A stretch of DNA of 53,791 nucleotides, from the NCBI GenBank assembly GCA_020849655.1, contig JADLFU010000053.1:1-53791 (forward strand), read 5' to 3'. Source of the stretch: Polyangiaceae bacterium. GTDB lineage: Bacteria; Myxococcota_A; Polyangia; Polyangiales; Polyangiaceae. Every line of letters begins with the position of its first letter. Position 1 is the stretch's first letter. A program made the position numbers and the translations under genes. The notes under the pieces are model-generated. The model did not search any database. It was not told the origin of the DNA and saw only the letters and a list, made by a program, of their open reading frames with translations. Positions 30,488 through 39,256 of this stretch are shown one piece after another.

Positions 30488-30648
30488 ATGGGCGTGACGA
30501 TGCAGTTCAACTTCGTCGTCAGCGCGAACGAACGGGCCGTGAAGCTCTGGCAGGCGCTCGGGTTCGAGATCGTCGGGCGCTTGCCCCTCGCGTTCTTGCA
30601 CCCGACGAGCGCTACGTCGACGCGCTCACGATGTTCAAGGCGCTCTGA
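30488..30648 (+). pseudogene. Decayed GNAT acetyltransferase remnant
   Basis: Only the C-terminal part of a GNAT is left: MQFNFVVSANERAVKLWQ, ALGFEIVGRLPLAFLHP in one frame, then, after loss of one base near 30604, DERYVDALTMFKAL and a stop in another. The acetyl-CoA-binding half is missing. A 5' truncation plus a frameshift point to a non-functional gene. Confidence 0.7.
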
Positions 30649-30728
30649 CGCGTCACCACACGAGCTCGGAGAGCTCGCACGTCAGCGTCACCGACATGGC
30701 GCCGTGCCGATCGCGGCCACGCATCACG

Positions 30729-31328
30729 TCAACGCGACGGCGGGAGCCTGACGTGGGGCGGCGCCGTGCCGACGAGGTCCACGCACGCGGTCAAGGTTCT
30801 CGCAGCCATTTCCGTAGGGTCCGTCCACGCGTAGCGGAGGTACGTCGCCGTTCCGCCACCGGGATTCTCGCGAACCGTCGCCTCGCGCAGGCTCGCGCCG
30901 CGTCGCTCGTAGAACTGGCGCGCCCGCACGTTGGGCTCGAGCACCCAGAGGTACGGCGCGACACCGGGGCTTACGTGGCTCGCCCATCGTGCGACCGCCG
31001 CGAGGAGCGCCGCGCCGACGCCAGCACGCTGGTGCGATGCCGCGACGTGAAGGTTGTCGATGAAGACTCCCCACCCAGGGTCGCCTCGCTCGAACGCATA
31101 GACAAACCCGCGCACGCCCCGCTCATCGGACGCGACGAGGCCCAGCGTCGACGCGCGAGGCGAGGCGAGCCGGGCGCGCCAGACCGCCCTCCGCTCGCGC
31201 TCGAGGTCGCCGAGCAGGAACTCGTCCCGAAAGATGCCACGGTACGTTCGTCGCCAGCTCTCGGCGTGCAGCGCCGCGATCTCCTCGGCGCACGCGAGGG
31301 TCGCGGCCCGATATGCGAGCGACGTCAT
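30729..31328 (-). CDS. GNAT family N-acetyltransferase
   Basis: A 199-residue acetyltransferase. The N-terminal helix EEIAALHAESWRRTYRG, the strand VFIDNLHVAASHQRAGVGAALL with the acetyl-CoA loop (QRAGVG), and the C-terminal PNVRARQFYERRGASLRE are all family features. The start ATG overlaps the stop of the upstream lipoprotein gene (ATGA). The substrate cannot be predicted. A short tail after about 170 is extra. Confidence 0.9.
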   Translation of the reverse strand: MTSLAYRAATLACAEEIAALHAESWRRTYRGIFRDEFLLGDLERERRAVWRARLASPRASTLGLVASDERGVRGFVYAFERGDPGWGVFIDNLHVAASHQRAGVGAALLAAVARWASHVSPGVAPYLWVLEPNVRARQFYERRGASLREATVRENPGGGTATYLRYAWTDPTEMAARTLTACVDLVGTAPPHVRLPPSR

Positions 31329-31531
31329 CGGGCAACGGCCGGATCCGGCGAACGCGTGCTCGCCTGGCTCTCACGACCGCCATCGACCGCTTCGAGTGTC
31401 ACAGTGATGGCCTCGGGTTGTGTGGTTGGTTCGCGCAGCCGGGTCGAGGGTGAGCGGACCGCCGGGACGCGTGCACTGGCGCAACCAGGCAGCGAGCCGG
31501 CGAGGAGCAGGGAAGGAAGCAGCGATGACAT
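31325..31531 (-). CDS. Small lipoprotein
   Basis: A 68-residue lipoprotein. The signal MSSLLPSLLLAGSLPGC has a lipobox-like LPGC, followed by a Pro/Arg/Thr-rich disordered tail. A GGAG site lies five bases before the ATG at 31531, which decides the start. The stop overlaps the GNAT start, so they are probably coupled. No function can be inferred. Confidence 0.62.
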   Translation of the reverse strand: MSSLLPSLLLAGSLPGCASARVPAVRSPSTRLREPTTQPEAITVTLEAVDGGRESQASTRSPDPAVAR

Positions 31532-31606
31532 GGAGACTCCATTTCTCAAGGGAGGAAGCGCCGGGGATGCGGTGGCCGCGAGACCCAGGCGCAGCGCGGC
31601 CTCGCG

Positions 31607-32080
31607 TCAGTAGGGGGTGCCATCGCGACGCGTGAAGACCCACGCGCCCGCGGCATCCTTGTGGCACGCGAGGTCGACCTCGGAGTAGCCGACGACGTCG
31701 TCGGGGTCTCGACTCCCGACCTCGAGGTAGCGCGCGGGCCGTTCGCTTCGGTTGACGAGCTGGTGTCCACTCGTCGTCCCGGCCGGGAAGCCAGCGCACA
31801 TCCCGGCGGCGAGCACCTGCTCGCCCTCGTCGGTGCGGAGCACGACCTCACCCTCGAGCACGAAGATCAGCTCGTCCTCGCGCGCGTGATGATGTCGCAA
31901 TGACGACTCCTTTCCCGGGAACAGCGTCGTCAGATTGACGCCAAAGCGGGTGAGCCCGAGCGCGTCCCCGAGCGCACGCTTCTCTCGCGGCGTCACGCGC
32001 GCGCGAAACTCCGCTGGGTACGCCGATGTGGTGCGAGGGGCCAGGGTGGCCGGATCGAGGGCAGGCAGCTTCAGCGTCAT
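31607..32080 (-). CDS. Cupin domain protein
   Basis: A 157-residue protein with a cupin_2 fold. RHHHAREDELIFVLEGEVVL holds the first metal-binding motif (His-His-x-Glu) and GHQLVNRSERPARYLEVG the second region. Cupins bind a metal and may act on small substrates. The ATG overlaps the stop of the GST gene (ATGA), with AGGAG upstream. It probably belongs with the GST and dienelactone-hydrolase genes. Confidence 0.88.
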   Translation of the reverse strand: MTLKLPALDPATLAPRTTSAYPAEFRARVTPREKRALGDALGLTRFGVNLTTLFPGKESSLRHHHAREDELIFVLEGEVVLRTDEGEQVLAAGMCAGFPAGTTSGHQLVNRSERPARYLEVGSRDPDDVVGYSEVDLACHKDAAGAWVFTRRDGTPY

Positions 32081-32738
32081 GGGGTGTCTCCTTTGTGGGG
32101 CGGATCGAAGCGAAACAGTGTTTGGCGCGCCGAGGCGCGCGCGCCGAACGTCGTGGCGAACTCGCGCAGCCTGGGAAATGGCTCGAGGCTCACCGTCGGG
32201 CGGAAGGCGACGTGCTCGATGAGGCAGAACGACGTGACCTCGAGCAGGCTGAGATCGCGCGGTGCGGGGAGCCGCTCCAGCACGTCGTCGAGGCGCGCCT
32301 CGAGCCACGCGAACGCACCCGTGAGACCCGCAGCCGCCTTGACGAAGAAGACGTTGTTCGCTGGGAGGTTCGCCACCGCGATCCCGACTCGGAGCTGGAC
32401 CTGCGCCAGCATCGCCGACCAGACGAGCTCCTGCGCCGACCGGACGACAGCGTCGGCGAGGTGCTCTGCGAGGACGATACGCCGATCGCCGGACCGACCG
32501 GCGTGCTCGACGAGCGAGCGACAGATGTTCTCGGTGCCGAAGGTGCTCGTCGTGCCGACCTGGAGCGTCGGGACCTTGAGCATCGGATTGCCGCCGAAGG
32601 CGGCGGCGTCCACGCTCGCCAGGTCATGCACCACCTCGAGCGTGAACGGGACGTCCAGCTCGTGAGCGAACATCGCCGCGACTCGCGTGAAGTGTGCGAG
32701 CTGCTGCGACCGATCAGGCGAACCGCGACAGGGCTCAT
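32077..32738 (-). CDS. Glutathione S-transferase family gene with a frameshift near its 5' end
   Basis: The predicted start MSPVAVRLIGRSSSH (32738) fits a GST N-terminus, but the frame then changes: the continuation HFTRVAAMFAHELDVPF is two bases out of register, at a CACAC tract near 32694-32690. Removing one AC restores a single 219-residue GST with NPMLKVPTLQVG (the cis-Pro loop) and a C-terminal helical domain. As the sequence stands, only 198 residues from an internal ATG (32673) could be read, lacking the first strand and catalytic residue. It could be a real mutation or a sequencing error. It starts five bases after the dienelactone-hydrolase-like gene and overlaps the cupin gene. Confidence 0.72.
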
Positions 32739-32742
32739 CGCG

Positions 32743-33567
32743 TCATCCTCGGGCCCTCCCCCGCAGCCGCTGCGCGAAGAAGTCCATGATCTCTTCTCTG
32801 GCGGCGACGGTCGGCTCCCCGGCGCGATCCACCAGGTGTGCGGTGACCACGCTGTGAGGACAGCCGATGACGTCCGCGAAGAACGGCGGCGGCGAGCGGT
32901 TGGCTGCCGAGGAAGGCAGGACCGTCGCAAGGAACCGCTGGCCCAGCGCCTCCGCGTACGCCGCGAAGCGCTGCGCCGTGCAGTGGCGGTCGCCCTCGAA
33001 GCGGTACGCCCGAACCGTCAGGTCCTCACGCTCGAGGCGCTGGCGGACCTGGGCCAGCTCCTCGGGGGAGCTGTTGAGGGCCTCCGGCTGGTGGATGGGC
33101 AGCGACGACTGGCACAGGACCGGCGCAAGCACCGCCGGCTCGAGCATCATGCTCAGCGCGAAGTTCCCCGTGAAGCACATGCCAATGGCGCCCACGCCCG
33201 GCCCTCCACACTCCGCGAACGCGATGCGCGCGAGCCCGCGCAGCCACGCTGTCACCGGGCTCGACTCGTTCGCGGCGAGGGCGCGGAACTCCGCGCTGAC
33301 GCAGGCCCGCTTCAGCACGGCGAGCCCCGGGGCGGCCTCGGGGTACGCGCCGTCGCGTCCAAACAGCGACGGCATGTAGACCGTGAAGCCCGCGGCGACG
33401 ATCCAGCGAGCGAAGCGCGCGACATCGGGGCTGATGCCAGGCATCTCCGCCATCACGATGACAGCCGGGCCTCGCCCCCCGACGTACACGGTGCGCTCGA
33501 CCCCGTCGATGATGGTGGCCCGCCTCTCGAAGTCGTGGAGCGCGTCGTCGTTCATGAGGCGCAGCAT
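32743..33567 (-). CDS. Dienelactone hydrolase family protein
   Basis: An alpha/beta hydrolase of up to 274 residues. The nucleophile Cys is in AIGMCFTGNF. The Glu in VIVMAEMPGIS and the pair in FEGDRHC and CPHSVVTAH supply the expected acid and His. Cys as nucleophile is typical of dienelactone hydrolases, which open lactones in aromatic degradation. The starts at 33567 and 33555 are both possible. It heads an operon with the GST and cupin genes and is divergent from the GlxA-type regulator, 64 bases away. Confidence 0.88.
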   Translation of the reverse strand: MLRLMNDDALHDFERRATIIDGVERTVYVGGRGPAVIVMAEMPGISPDVARFARWIVAAGFTVYMPSLFGRDGAYPEAAPGLAVLKRACVSAEFRALAANESSPVTAWLRGLARIAFAECGGPGVGAIGMCFTGNFALSMMLEPAVLAPVLCQSSLPIHQPEALNSSPEELAQVRQRLEREDLTVRAYRFEGDRHCTAQRFAAYAEALGQRFLATVLPSSAANRSPPPFFADVIGCPHSVVTAHLVDRAGEPTVAAREEIMDFFAQRLRGRARG

Positions 33568-33631
33568 CCGGCACGCGGGCTCGCCCGACGAGTGGCGCGA
33601 ATGACAACGTTCGGTCTATTCTTGCCACGCG

Positions 33632-34621
33632 ATGATCGTTCATCTGGCCATCGACGGAGTCATGGAGGGAGCGCTGGGTCTTGGGCTCGACGTCGTCGAC
33701 ACGGCGGCTCGCCTCGTGCGCGCGGGGATCGTGTCGCACGCGAGGAGCTTGCGCTCCCTCCAGCAGCGGGTCGTCTCGCATGACGGGAAGTCCGTGCCCT
33801 CCGTGCAGCGGCGCGCGATCTCGGTCGACGGCGCCTTCGAGCTGCGCTCGGTGCGAAGCGGCGACGTCGTCGTGATCCCCGGCGTGTTCGCCACGAAGGA
33901 CTCGTCCATCGAGCGGATCCTCGCCCGCTCGGACGTTCATCGCGTCGTCTCCCTGCTGCCCGGGGCCGCGCACAAGGGAGCGCTCATCGCCGCGTCCTGC
34001 TCGGCGACCTTCCTGCTGGCGGCAGCCGGGCTCCTCGACGGCAAGCGCGCGACGACCACCTGGTGGCTGATGCCGTCGTTCCAGCGACGCTACCCGCGGG
34101 TCGATCTGCGCCCCGATCGCATGCTGATCGACGCCGGCGGCGTGATGACGGCCGGCTCGGCGTTCGCGCACGCCGACCTGATGCTCGCGGTCGTGGCGCG
34201 TCTGTCGAGCCCGTCGGTCGCCAACCTCGCGGCCCGCTACCTCCTCCTGGACGCGCGCGCGTCGCAGGCTCGGTACATGGTGATGGATCACCTTCAGAGC
34301 TTCGATCCGCTGCTTCGCACCCTGGAGGATTTCATCACCGCGAACATCGACCGCCAGCTCTCGCTCGCCGAGCTGGCGCGTGCCGTCGGCGCGTCGCCAC
34401 GCACGCTCGCGCGGAGGCTCGACGCCAGCGTCCGGATGACGCCGCATGGCTTCGTTCAGCGCGTGAGGGTGGCGCACGCCGCACATCTCCTCGAGACGAC
34501 GCGGGCGTCTGTCGAAGAGGTCGCCGCGCGCGTCGGATACGCAGACGCGGCCGCGTTCCGCCGAGTGTTTCGCCAGCACGCCGGCATGTCACCCCGTGAC
34601 CACCGCACACCTGCCGGATGA
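33632..34621 (+). CDS. GlxA-type transcriptional regulator (DJ-1/PfpI plus AraC HTH)
   Basis: A 329-residue regulator. Residues about 1-190 form a DJ-1/PfpI-like domain with the nucleophile-elbow-like AASCSATFLLAAAG. Residues about 220-325 are an AraC-type double helix-turn-helix: LSLAELARAVGASPRTLARRL and VEEVAARVGYADAAAFRRVFRQHAG. Such regulators control the neighbouring divergent genes, here the dienelactone hydrolase/GST/cupin set. The inducer is unknown. Confidence 0.92.
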   Translation: MIVHLAIDGVMEGALGLGLDVVDTAARLVRAGIVSHARSLRSLQQRVVSHDGKSVPSVQRRAISVDGAFELRSVRSGDVVVIPGVFATKDSSIERILARSDVHRVVSLLPGAAHKGALIAASCSATFLLAAAGLLDGKRATTTWWLMPSFQRRYPRVDLRPDRMLIDAGGVMTAGSAFAHADLMLAVVARLSSPSVANLAARYLLLDARASQARYMVMDHLQSFDPLLRTLEDFITANIDRQLSLAELARAVGASPRTLARRLDASVRMTPHGFVQRVRVAHAAHLLETTRASVEEVAARVGYADAAAFRRVFRQHAGMSPRDHRTPAG

Positions 34622-34947
34622 CCCTCGGGTGGCTCACCCCAGCACCCGCTCGCCGATCTCCCGTGCGCGGGTCGCTCGCCGGTCGCGCCTTCTGGCGCGT
34701 GAGCGCCACCGCCCAGACCTCATCGGCGTGGCCGCGCGCGTCGCGCTCGGCGTCGAAGCTCACCTCTCCTCTGGGGAGCACGCGCCGCTCGACGCGCGTC
34801 GCCCGCCTGCGCACGGACACACGCGGACGACGAAGCACGCGGAATCCGCGACGGGGCGCCGCGCTCGTTCGCGCGTGGCAAGCCTCGAGCTCTTGCTACG
34901 ATGCGGCTCTCCGCCCGGCTCGGGCCTTCTGTTCGAGGTGAAACACC
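34622..34947. other. Intergenic region without a supported gene
   Basis: About 326 bases between the regulator and the next lipoprotein gene. The open frames here are Arg/Pro-rich or Ser/Arg-rich, typical of non-coding frames in such GC-rich DNA. I see no repeat, tRNA or promoter I can support. A GAGGTGA ribosome site near its end belongs to the next gene. Confidence 0.5.
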
Positions 34948-35919
34948 ATGCGACTCTTGACGGCTGGCTCTCTGGTCCTGATCTGCCTCTCCGCGTACGC
35001 GTGCTCAACGAGCGACGAGGAGCCGGCGGCGAGCAACACCGGAGCGAGCGCCGGGGCCGCAGGCGCCGAGGCTGGCGGGCAGTCGGGCAACGGCGGCGAG
35101 TCCGGGCAGTCGGGCGAGGGCACCGGCGGCACCGGCGGCGGTGGGACGGGCGGACAGGGCGGACAGGGTGGCACGGGAGGCGGCGTGGCCGGGACCGGCG
35201 GCAGCACGGCCGGCGGCGGCACGGGGGGCACGGGGGGCACGGGGGGCAAGGGCGGCACGGGCGCGGCGGGCAACGGCGCCAGCGGCTGCGACGGGCTCTA
35301 CTGCCCCGACGGGAGGTACCGCCTCGGGCCCTGCCCGGGCGAGAAAGTCACGGCGTGCATGACCGCCGTCTCCGGCGTCGAGTGCGTGACGGAGGGGCAG
35401 ACGTGCCCGGTGTTCCCGGCGTGCGACCCCTCCGTGACGGCGGGAGCGACGTGCGTCCCCGGCACGGACGAGGACTGCCTCGTGGCCGAGAGGACGGTCG
35501 CCCAGTGCAGCGCAGGAGGCACGTGGTGGGTCGGGACCATGGCCGGTGCCGAGCCGCCGACGTCCGCGTGCGACGCCCACGGGAAGTGGGGCTTCACGTA
35601 TGCAGAGCCGCTGGATCCGAAGGCCGACTGCGGCAGCGCGCCGCTGACGCTCGAGATCCGCAGCGTGAAGGGCTGGTTCGCGGTGCTCGTGCAGCCGGCG
35701 CCGACCAGCTGGGGGGTGTCGTTCTTCGCGGGCGGATGCGACGCGCGCCTCGAGGCGATGTACCCGGGGTCGGCCGGGGGGCCTCTCGCGGACTCGGTCA
35801 TCACTGTCGCGCAGCTCTCGTTCGCGGACCCTCCCTCCGGGACGTACTCCCGCGCCGGCACCGCCGCGTGCGGGTTCGTGTCGACGAAAGGCACCTTCGC
35901 TTCGTTCGCGAAGCAGTGA
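34948..35919 (+). CDS. Gly-rich lipoprotein with Cys-rich C-terminal domain
   Basis: A 323-residue exported protein. The signal ends in a lipobox-like SAYAC (Cys 19), a Gly/Thr-rich linker runs to about residue 112, and a Cys-rich domain follows (CDGLYCPDGRYRLGPC, CVTEGQTCPVFPAC). A beta-rich end follows, with WGFTYAEPLD and TLEIRSVKGWFAVLV. GAGGTGA precedes the ATG at good spacing. No function can be assigned; it is likely a surface protein. Confidence 0.83.
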   Translation: MRLLTAGSLVLICLSAYACSTSDEEPAASNTGASAGAAGAEAGGQSGNGGESGQSGEGTGGTGGGGTGGQGGQGGTGGGVAGTGGSTAGGGTGGTGGTGGKGGTGAAGNGASGCDGLYCPDGRYRLGPCPGEKVTACMTAVSGVECVTEGQTCPVFPACDPSVTAGATCVPGTDEDCLVAERTVAQCSAGGTWWVGTMAGAEPPTSACDAHGKWGFTYAEPLDPKADCGSAPLTLEIRSVKGWFAVLVQPAPTSWGVSFFAGGCDARLEAMYPGSAGGPLADSVITVAQLSFADPPSGTYSRAGTAACGFVSTKGTFASFAKQ

Positions 35920-36033
35920 GGGCGCCGGTCGGACGGCGAGGACGACGAGCGTCAGGGGACGGCGCATCGCTCCACTCTTCGGTCCCGCGCGAAGTTGCAC
36001 GCGGGGCCGCCTGGGGGGGACCATGTTCGGCCC

Positions 36034-37674
36034 ATGCGCCCGCGACCCTTCGTCTTTGCCCTCGCCGTCGCGGCGGGCTGCGCGCGCTCGGCGTCCATCG
36101 TCGCTCCGGCGCACGAGCCTGGCACGCACCCTCACCCTACCCAAGCCACCCACGCCCCCCTGCCCGCCGCGCCCGCGCCGCTCCGCAGGCTGAGCAACGA
36201 GGAGTACGACAACAGCGTCCGCGATCTCCTCGGCGACACGACGCGCCCGGCGGCGGACTTCCCGCCGGACGAGCTGGCCGGGGGGTTCGAGAGCGGCTCC
36301 GTCTCGCCGGTGACTCAGTCCCTCGTCGAGCGGTACCTCGCGGCGGCCGAGGCGCTCTCCGCGGCCGCCGCTCCGCGGCTGCCGACGCTCGGGGGGTGCG
36401 TCCCGGCGCAGCGGGAGGCGGAGTGCGCGGCGCAGCTCGTCGAGCGCCTCGGGCGCGCCGTGTTTCGTCGCCCGGTCGAGCCGCGCGAGCGCGACGCGCT
36501 CACGTCCCTGTACGCTCGCGCCGCGCCCCGCCGCGGGCACGAGCGGGCGCTCGCGCTGGTGGTGCAGGCGATGCTGCAGTCTCCTGCGTTCCTCTACCGC
36601 GCCGAGCCACAGCGCTCACCCGAAGAAGCGGCGCGCGCGCTGACCGGGTACGAACTCGCGACCCGCCTCTCGTACTTCCTCTGGGCCTCGACCCCCGACG
36701 AGCGGCTGCTGGACGATGCCGGCGCCGGGCGGCTGGCCTGCGCGGAGGGCGTCGAGGCCGCGGCTCGCAGGCTGCTCGCAGACCGGCGCGCGATCGACGG
36801 AGTGCGCAACTTCTATCGACAGTGGCTCGACTTGCGCGAGCTGGGGACCGTGTCGCGAGACGCCCGGGTGCACCCCGAGTTCACGCCCGAGCTGCGCCGC
36901 TCGATGGTCGAAGAGACGCTCCGCTTCGCCGCGGACGCCACGCTGGAGGGACGCGATCTCGTCCGCGCGCTGTACACGAGCCAAGAGTCGTTCGTCGACG
37001 CGGCGCTCGCGCGTCACTACGGCGTGGAGGCGCCGACCCGCGCCGGCTTCTCGCGGGTCTCGCTGCCCGCGGCGCGGCGCGCTGGCGTGCTGACGCACGC
37101 GAGCGTCCTCACCGTGCACGCGAGCGCAGAGGACGCGTCGCCCGTCATGCGCGGCAAGTTCGTGCGCGAGAAGGTGCTCTGTCAGGAGGTGCCGCCTCCG
37201 CCGCCGAACGTGGCGATCGCGCTGCCGAGGGTCGACCCGTCGGTGACGAAGAAGGAGCGCTTCGCCACGCACCGCGTGGCGCCCGCGTGCGGTTCGTGCC
37301 ACCGGCTGATGGACCCTGTCGGCTTCGGCTTCGAGCACTACGACGCGACCGGCGCGTGGCGGGACCGCGAGGGCGGGCGCGACGTCGACGCCACGGGCGT
37401 GCTCGAAGGCGCAGGGGGCCCAGCGGCCGGGTTCGACGGCGCGGTCGCGCTCGGAGAGCTCCTCGCCGAGAGCCCCCGCGCGCGGCGCTGCGTGACGACT
37501 CAGTGGCTCCGTGCGGCGCTCGGGCGAAGAGAGCGCGACGAAGACGAGGCGTCGCTCGAGGCTGCCCACGCCGCCTTCGTCACCTCGGGATTCGACGCCC
37601 GCGCGCTCTTGATCGCCATCGTGAAGACCGACTCGTTTCGCCGCGTGGGCTTCGACCGGGGGGCGCCCCAGTGA
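36034..37674 (+). CDS. DUF1592/DUF1588-type secreted protein
   Basis: A 546-residue exported protein. A short signal ends near AVAAGC (possible lipobox). DUF1587 begins RRLSNEEYDNSVRDLLG; DUF1595 has RAVFRRPVEPRERDAL; DUF1592 has YELATRLSYFLWASTPDE; DUF1588 ends in CGSCHRLMDPVGFGFEHYD, with a CxxCH heme-type motif; DUF1585 ends the protein. Unlike the copy at 13690-15996 it has no N-terminal cytochrome motif and no CBM2-like tail. The start at 36034 was chosen because the signal peptide begins there; the upstream extension is not signal-like. The stop overlaps the DUF1552 gene (GTGA). Confidence 0.9.
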   Translation: MRPRPFVFALAVAAGCARSASIVAPAHEPGTHPHPTQATHAPLPAAPAPLRRLSNEEYDNSVRDLLGDTTRPAADFPPDELAGGFESGSVSPVTQSLVERYLAAAEALSAAAAPRLPTLGGCVPAQREAECAAQLVERLGRAVFRRPVEPRERDALTSLYARAAPRRGHERALALVVQAMLQSPAFLYRAEPQRSPEEAARALTGYELATRLSYFLWASTPDERLLDDAGAGRLACAEGVEAAARRLLADRRAIDGVRNFYRQWLDLRELGTVSRDARVHPEFTPELRRSMVEETLRFAADATLEGRDLVRALYTSQESFVDAALARHYGVEAPTRAGFSRVSLPAARRAGVLTHASVLTVHASAEDASPVMRGKFVREKVLCQEVPPPPPNVAIALPRVDPSVTKKERFATHRVAPACGSCHRLMDPVGFGFEHYDATGAWRDREGGRDVDATGVLEGAGGPAAGFDGAVALGELLAESPRARRCVTTQWLRAALGRRERDEDEASLEAAHAAFVTSGFDARALLIAIVKTDSFRRVGFDRGAPQ

Positions 37675-39062
37675 GCCATCGCATCGGCCGGCGCCAGCTG
37701 CTCGGCGCGCTCGGGGCAGGGCTCGGCGCGTCGACGCTGCCGTTCGTCCCGTGGCTCGACGCTCGCGCCGCCGGCGCCCCACCCCCGAAGCGCATCCTGT
37801 TCTTCTTCTCCTCGAACGGCACCGTCCACGAGAGCTGGGTGCCGGAGGCGCGCGGCGAGCGCCTCCACCGCCTGAGCCCCATCCTGGCGCCGCTCGAGCG
37901 GCACCGCGCGCGCTTGCTCGTGATCGACGGGCTCGCGCACAAAGTCATCATCGAGAAGAGCAGCCGGTCGGGGCACACCGCCGGGATGAACACCGCGCTC
38001 ACGGGGCGCAACAACGAGATCACCGACCCGCGCCAGCCGCTCCACAGCCTGGCGACGGGCGTCTCGCTCGACCAGCACCTCGGCGCGCGGTTGGGCGCGA
38101 ACTCCAAGCTCCGCACGGTCGAGGCGGGCGTGCAGGTCGAGCCCTACAACAAAGATTTCGCCGCGCTCTCGTACGCGGGGCGGCGCGCCCCCATCCTGCC
38201 GGAGAGCAGCCCCTATCGCCTGTTCGACAGGCTGTTCACCGGGGCGTCGCGGCAGGTCGCGCCGAGCGGCGACGCGGCGGACGTCGGCGCGCTCGAGGAC
38301 CGCCGACTGGTGCTCGAGGCCGTGTCGGCCGACCTCGACGCCCTTCGCGCCCGGCTGCCCGCGAGCGACCGGGTCAAGGTGGAGGCACACCTCGACGCCG
38401 TCCGCGCGCTGGGCCACAGCCTGGCGACCGGGGTGGGCGCGGGCGCGAGCGCGGCGTGCGCGGCGCCGACGCTCGCCAGGCACGTCCACCCGTGGAACAA
38501 CGACGACATCCCAGCCCTCGCGCGGCTTCAGACCGAGCTCGTGGTGATGTCGCTCGCCTGTGATCTGACCCGCGTCGCGACGCTGCAGTTCGGGCGCGGC
38601 GGCGCGGCGCACAGGTTCACGTGGCTGGGTCAGGAGTTCGCACGAGACCCGCAGGTCGGCCCCGCGTGCCAGGCGAAGGGCCTGCACGCGCTCGCGCACC
38701 GCGACACCGATCCAGTCTCGCGCGCGAAGCTCGTCCGCATCCATGCGTGGTACGCGGCCGAGCTGGCGCACCTGCTCGATCGCCTGGCCTCGGTGCGCGA
38801 GGGTGGCGGGACGCTCCTCGACAGCACCGTCGTCGTCTGGATGAACGAGCTCGGCACCGGCGGCGACCACAGCCACGAGCGCACGCCGTGGGTGCTGATC
38901 GGGGGCTCGCGCCAGCAGCTCTCGGCGGGGCGCTTGTTGACCTTCCCCGGGGAACCCCACAACCGGTTGTTGTTGTCGCTCTGTCACATGATGGGTGTGG
39001 AGGCGGAGACGTTTGGTGATCCGGACTATTGCGCCAGGGGCCCGCTCACCGGCCTTGCCTAG
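37671..39062 (+). CDS. DUF1552 family secreted protein
   Basis: A 463-residue protein starting with GTG in the stop of the DUF1592 gene. A Tat-like signal (GRRQLLGALGAGLGAS) leads into ILFFFSSNGTVHESW, SGHTAGMNTALTG, SLDQHLGARLG, DSTVVVWMNELGTG and a C-terminal MGVEAETFGDPDY. It is paired with the DUF1592 protein; the reaction is unknown. The gene order is the reverse of the first pair. Confidence 0.9.
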   Translation: MSHRIGRRQLLGALGAGLGASTLPFVPWLDARAAGAPPPKRILFFFSSNGTVHESWVPEARGERLHRLSPILAPLERHRARLLVIDGLAHKVIIEKSSRSGHTAGMNTALTGRNNEITDPRQPLHSLATGVSLDQHLGARLGANSKLRTVEAGVQVEPYNKDFAALSYAGRRAPILPESSPYRLFDRLFTGASRQVAPSGDAADVGALEDRRLVLEAVSADLDALRARLPASDRVKVEAHLDAVRALGHSLATGVGAGASAACAAPTLARHVHPWNNDDIPALARLQTELVVMSLACDLTRVATLQFGRGGAAHRFTWLGQEFARDPQVGPACQAKGLHALAHRDTDPVSRAKLVRIHAWYAAELAHLLDRLASVREGGGTLLDSTVVVWMNELGTGGDHSHERTPWVLIGGSRQQLSAGRLLTFPGEPHNRLLLSLCHMMGVEAETFGDPDYCARGPLTGLA

Positions 39063-39104
39063 CGTGCCGTGGCGCGTTCCTGTGAAGATCGTGGATAGCC
39101 GCGG

Positions 39105-39125
39105 CGGCGGCTGGTTCGGCCGCCG
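39105..39125 (+). terminator. Possible hairpin terminator after the DUF1552 gene
   Basis: CGGCGGC-TGGTTCG-GCCGCCG, a perfect seven-base stem 43 bases after the gene stop. It has no T-tract, so it is at best a weak or Rho-assisted terminator. Confidence 0.25.
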
Positions 39126-39256
39126 AGTTGCGGCGGACCTCGGTCCGCGCGCTCCGCGAGCTCGCTCGACGGCGATCCGACGCGGGCCTGGTCGCGGCCG
39201 CGCCTGCCGCCGTTGGTGCGCGGGCGGCGCGATGATACGGGGCGAGGTGGCGATTC

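Noticed and set aside
34335-34838. Minus-strand frame between the GlxA-type regulator and the next lipoprotein
   Set aside because: Arg-rich without motif, and half of it is antisense to the regulator HTH; no start signal found.
34895-35273. Pro/Val-rich minus-strand frame opposite the Gly-rich lipoprotein
   Set aside because: It is the complement of Gly-rich codons; the plus strand has a signal peptide and ribosome site.
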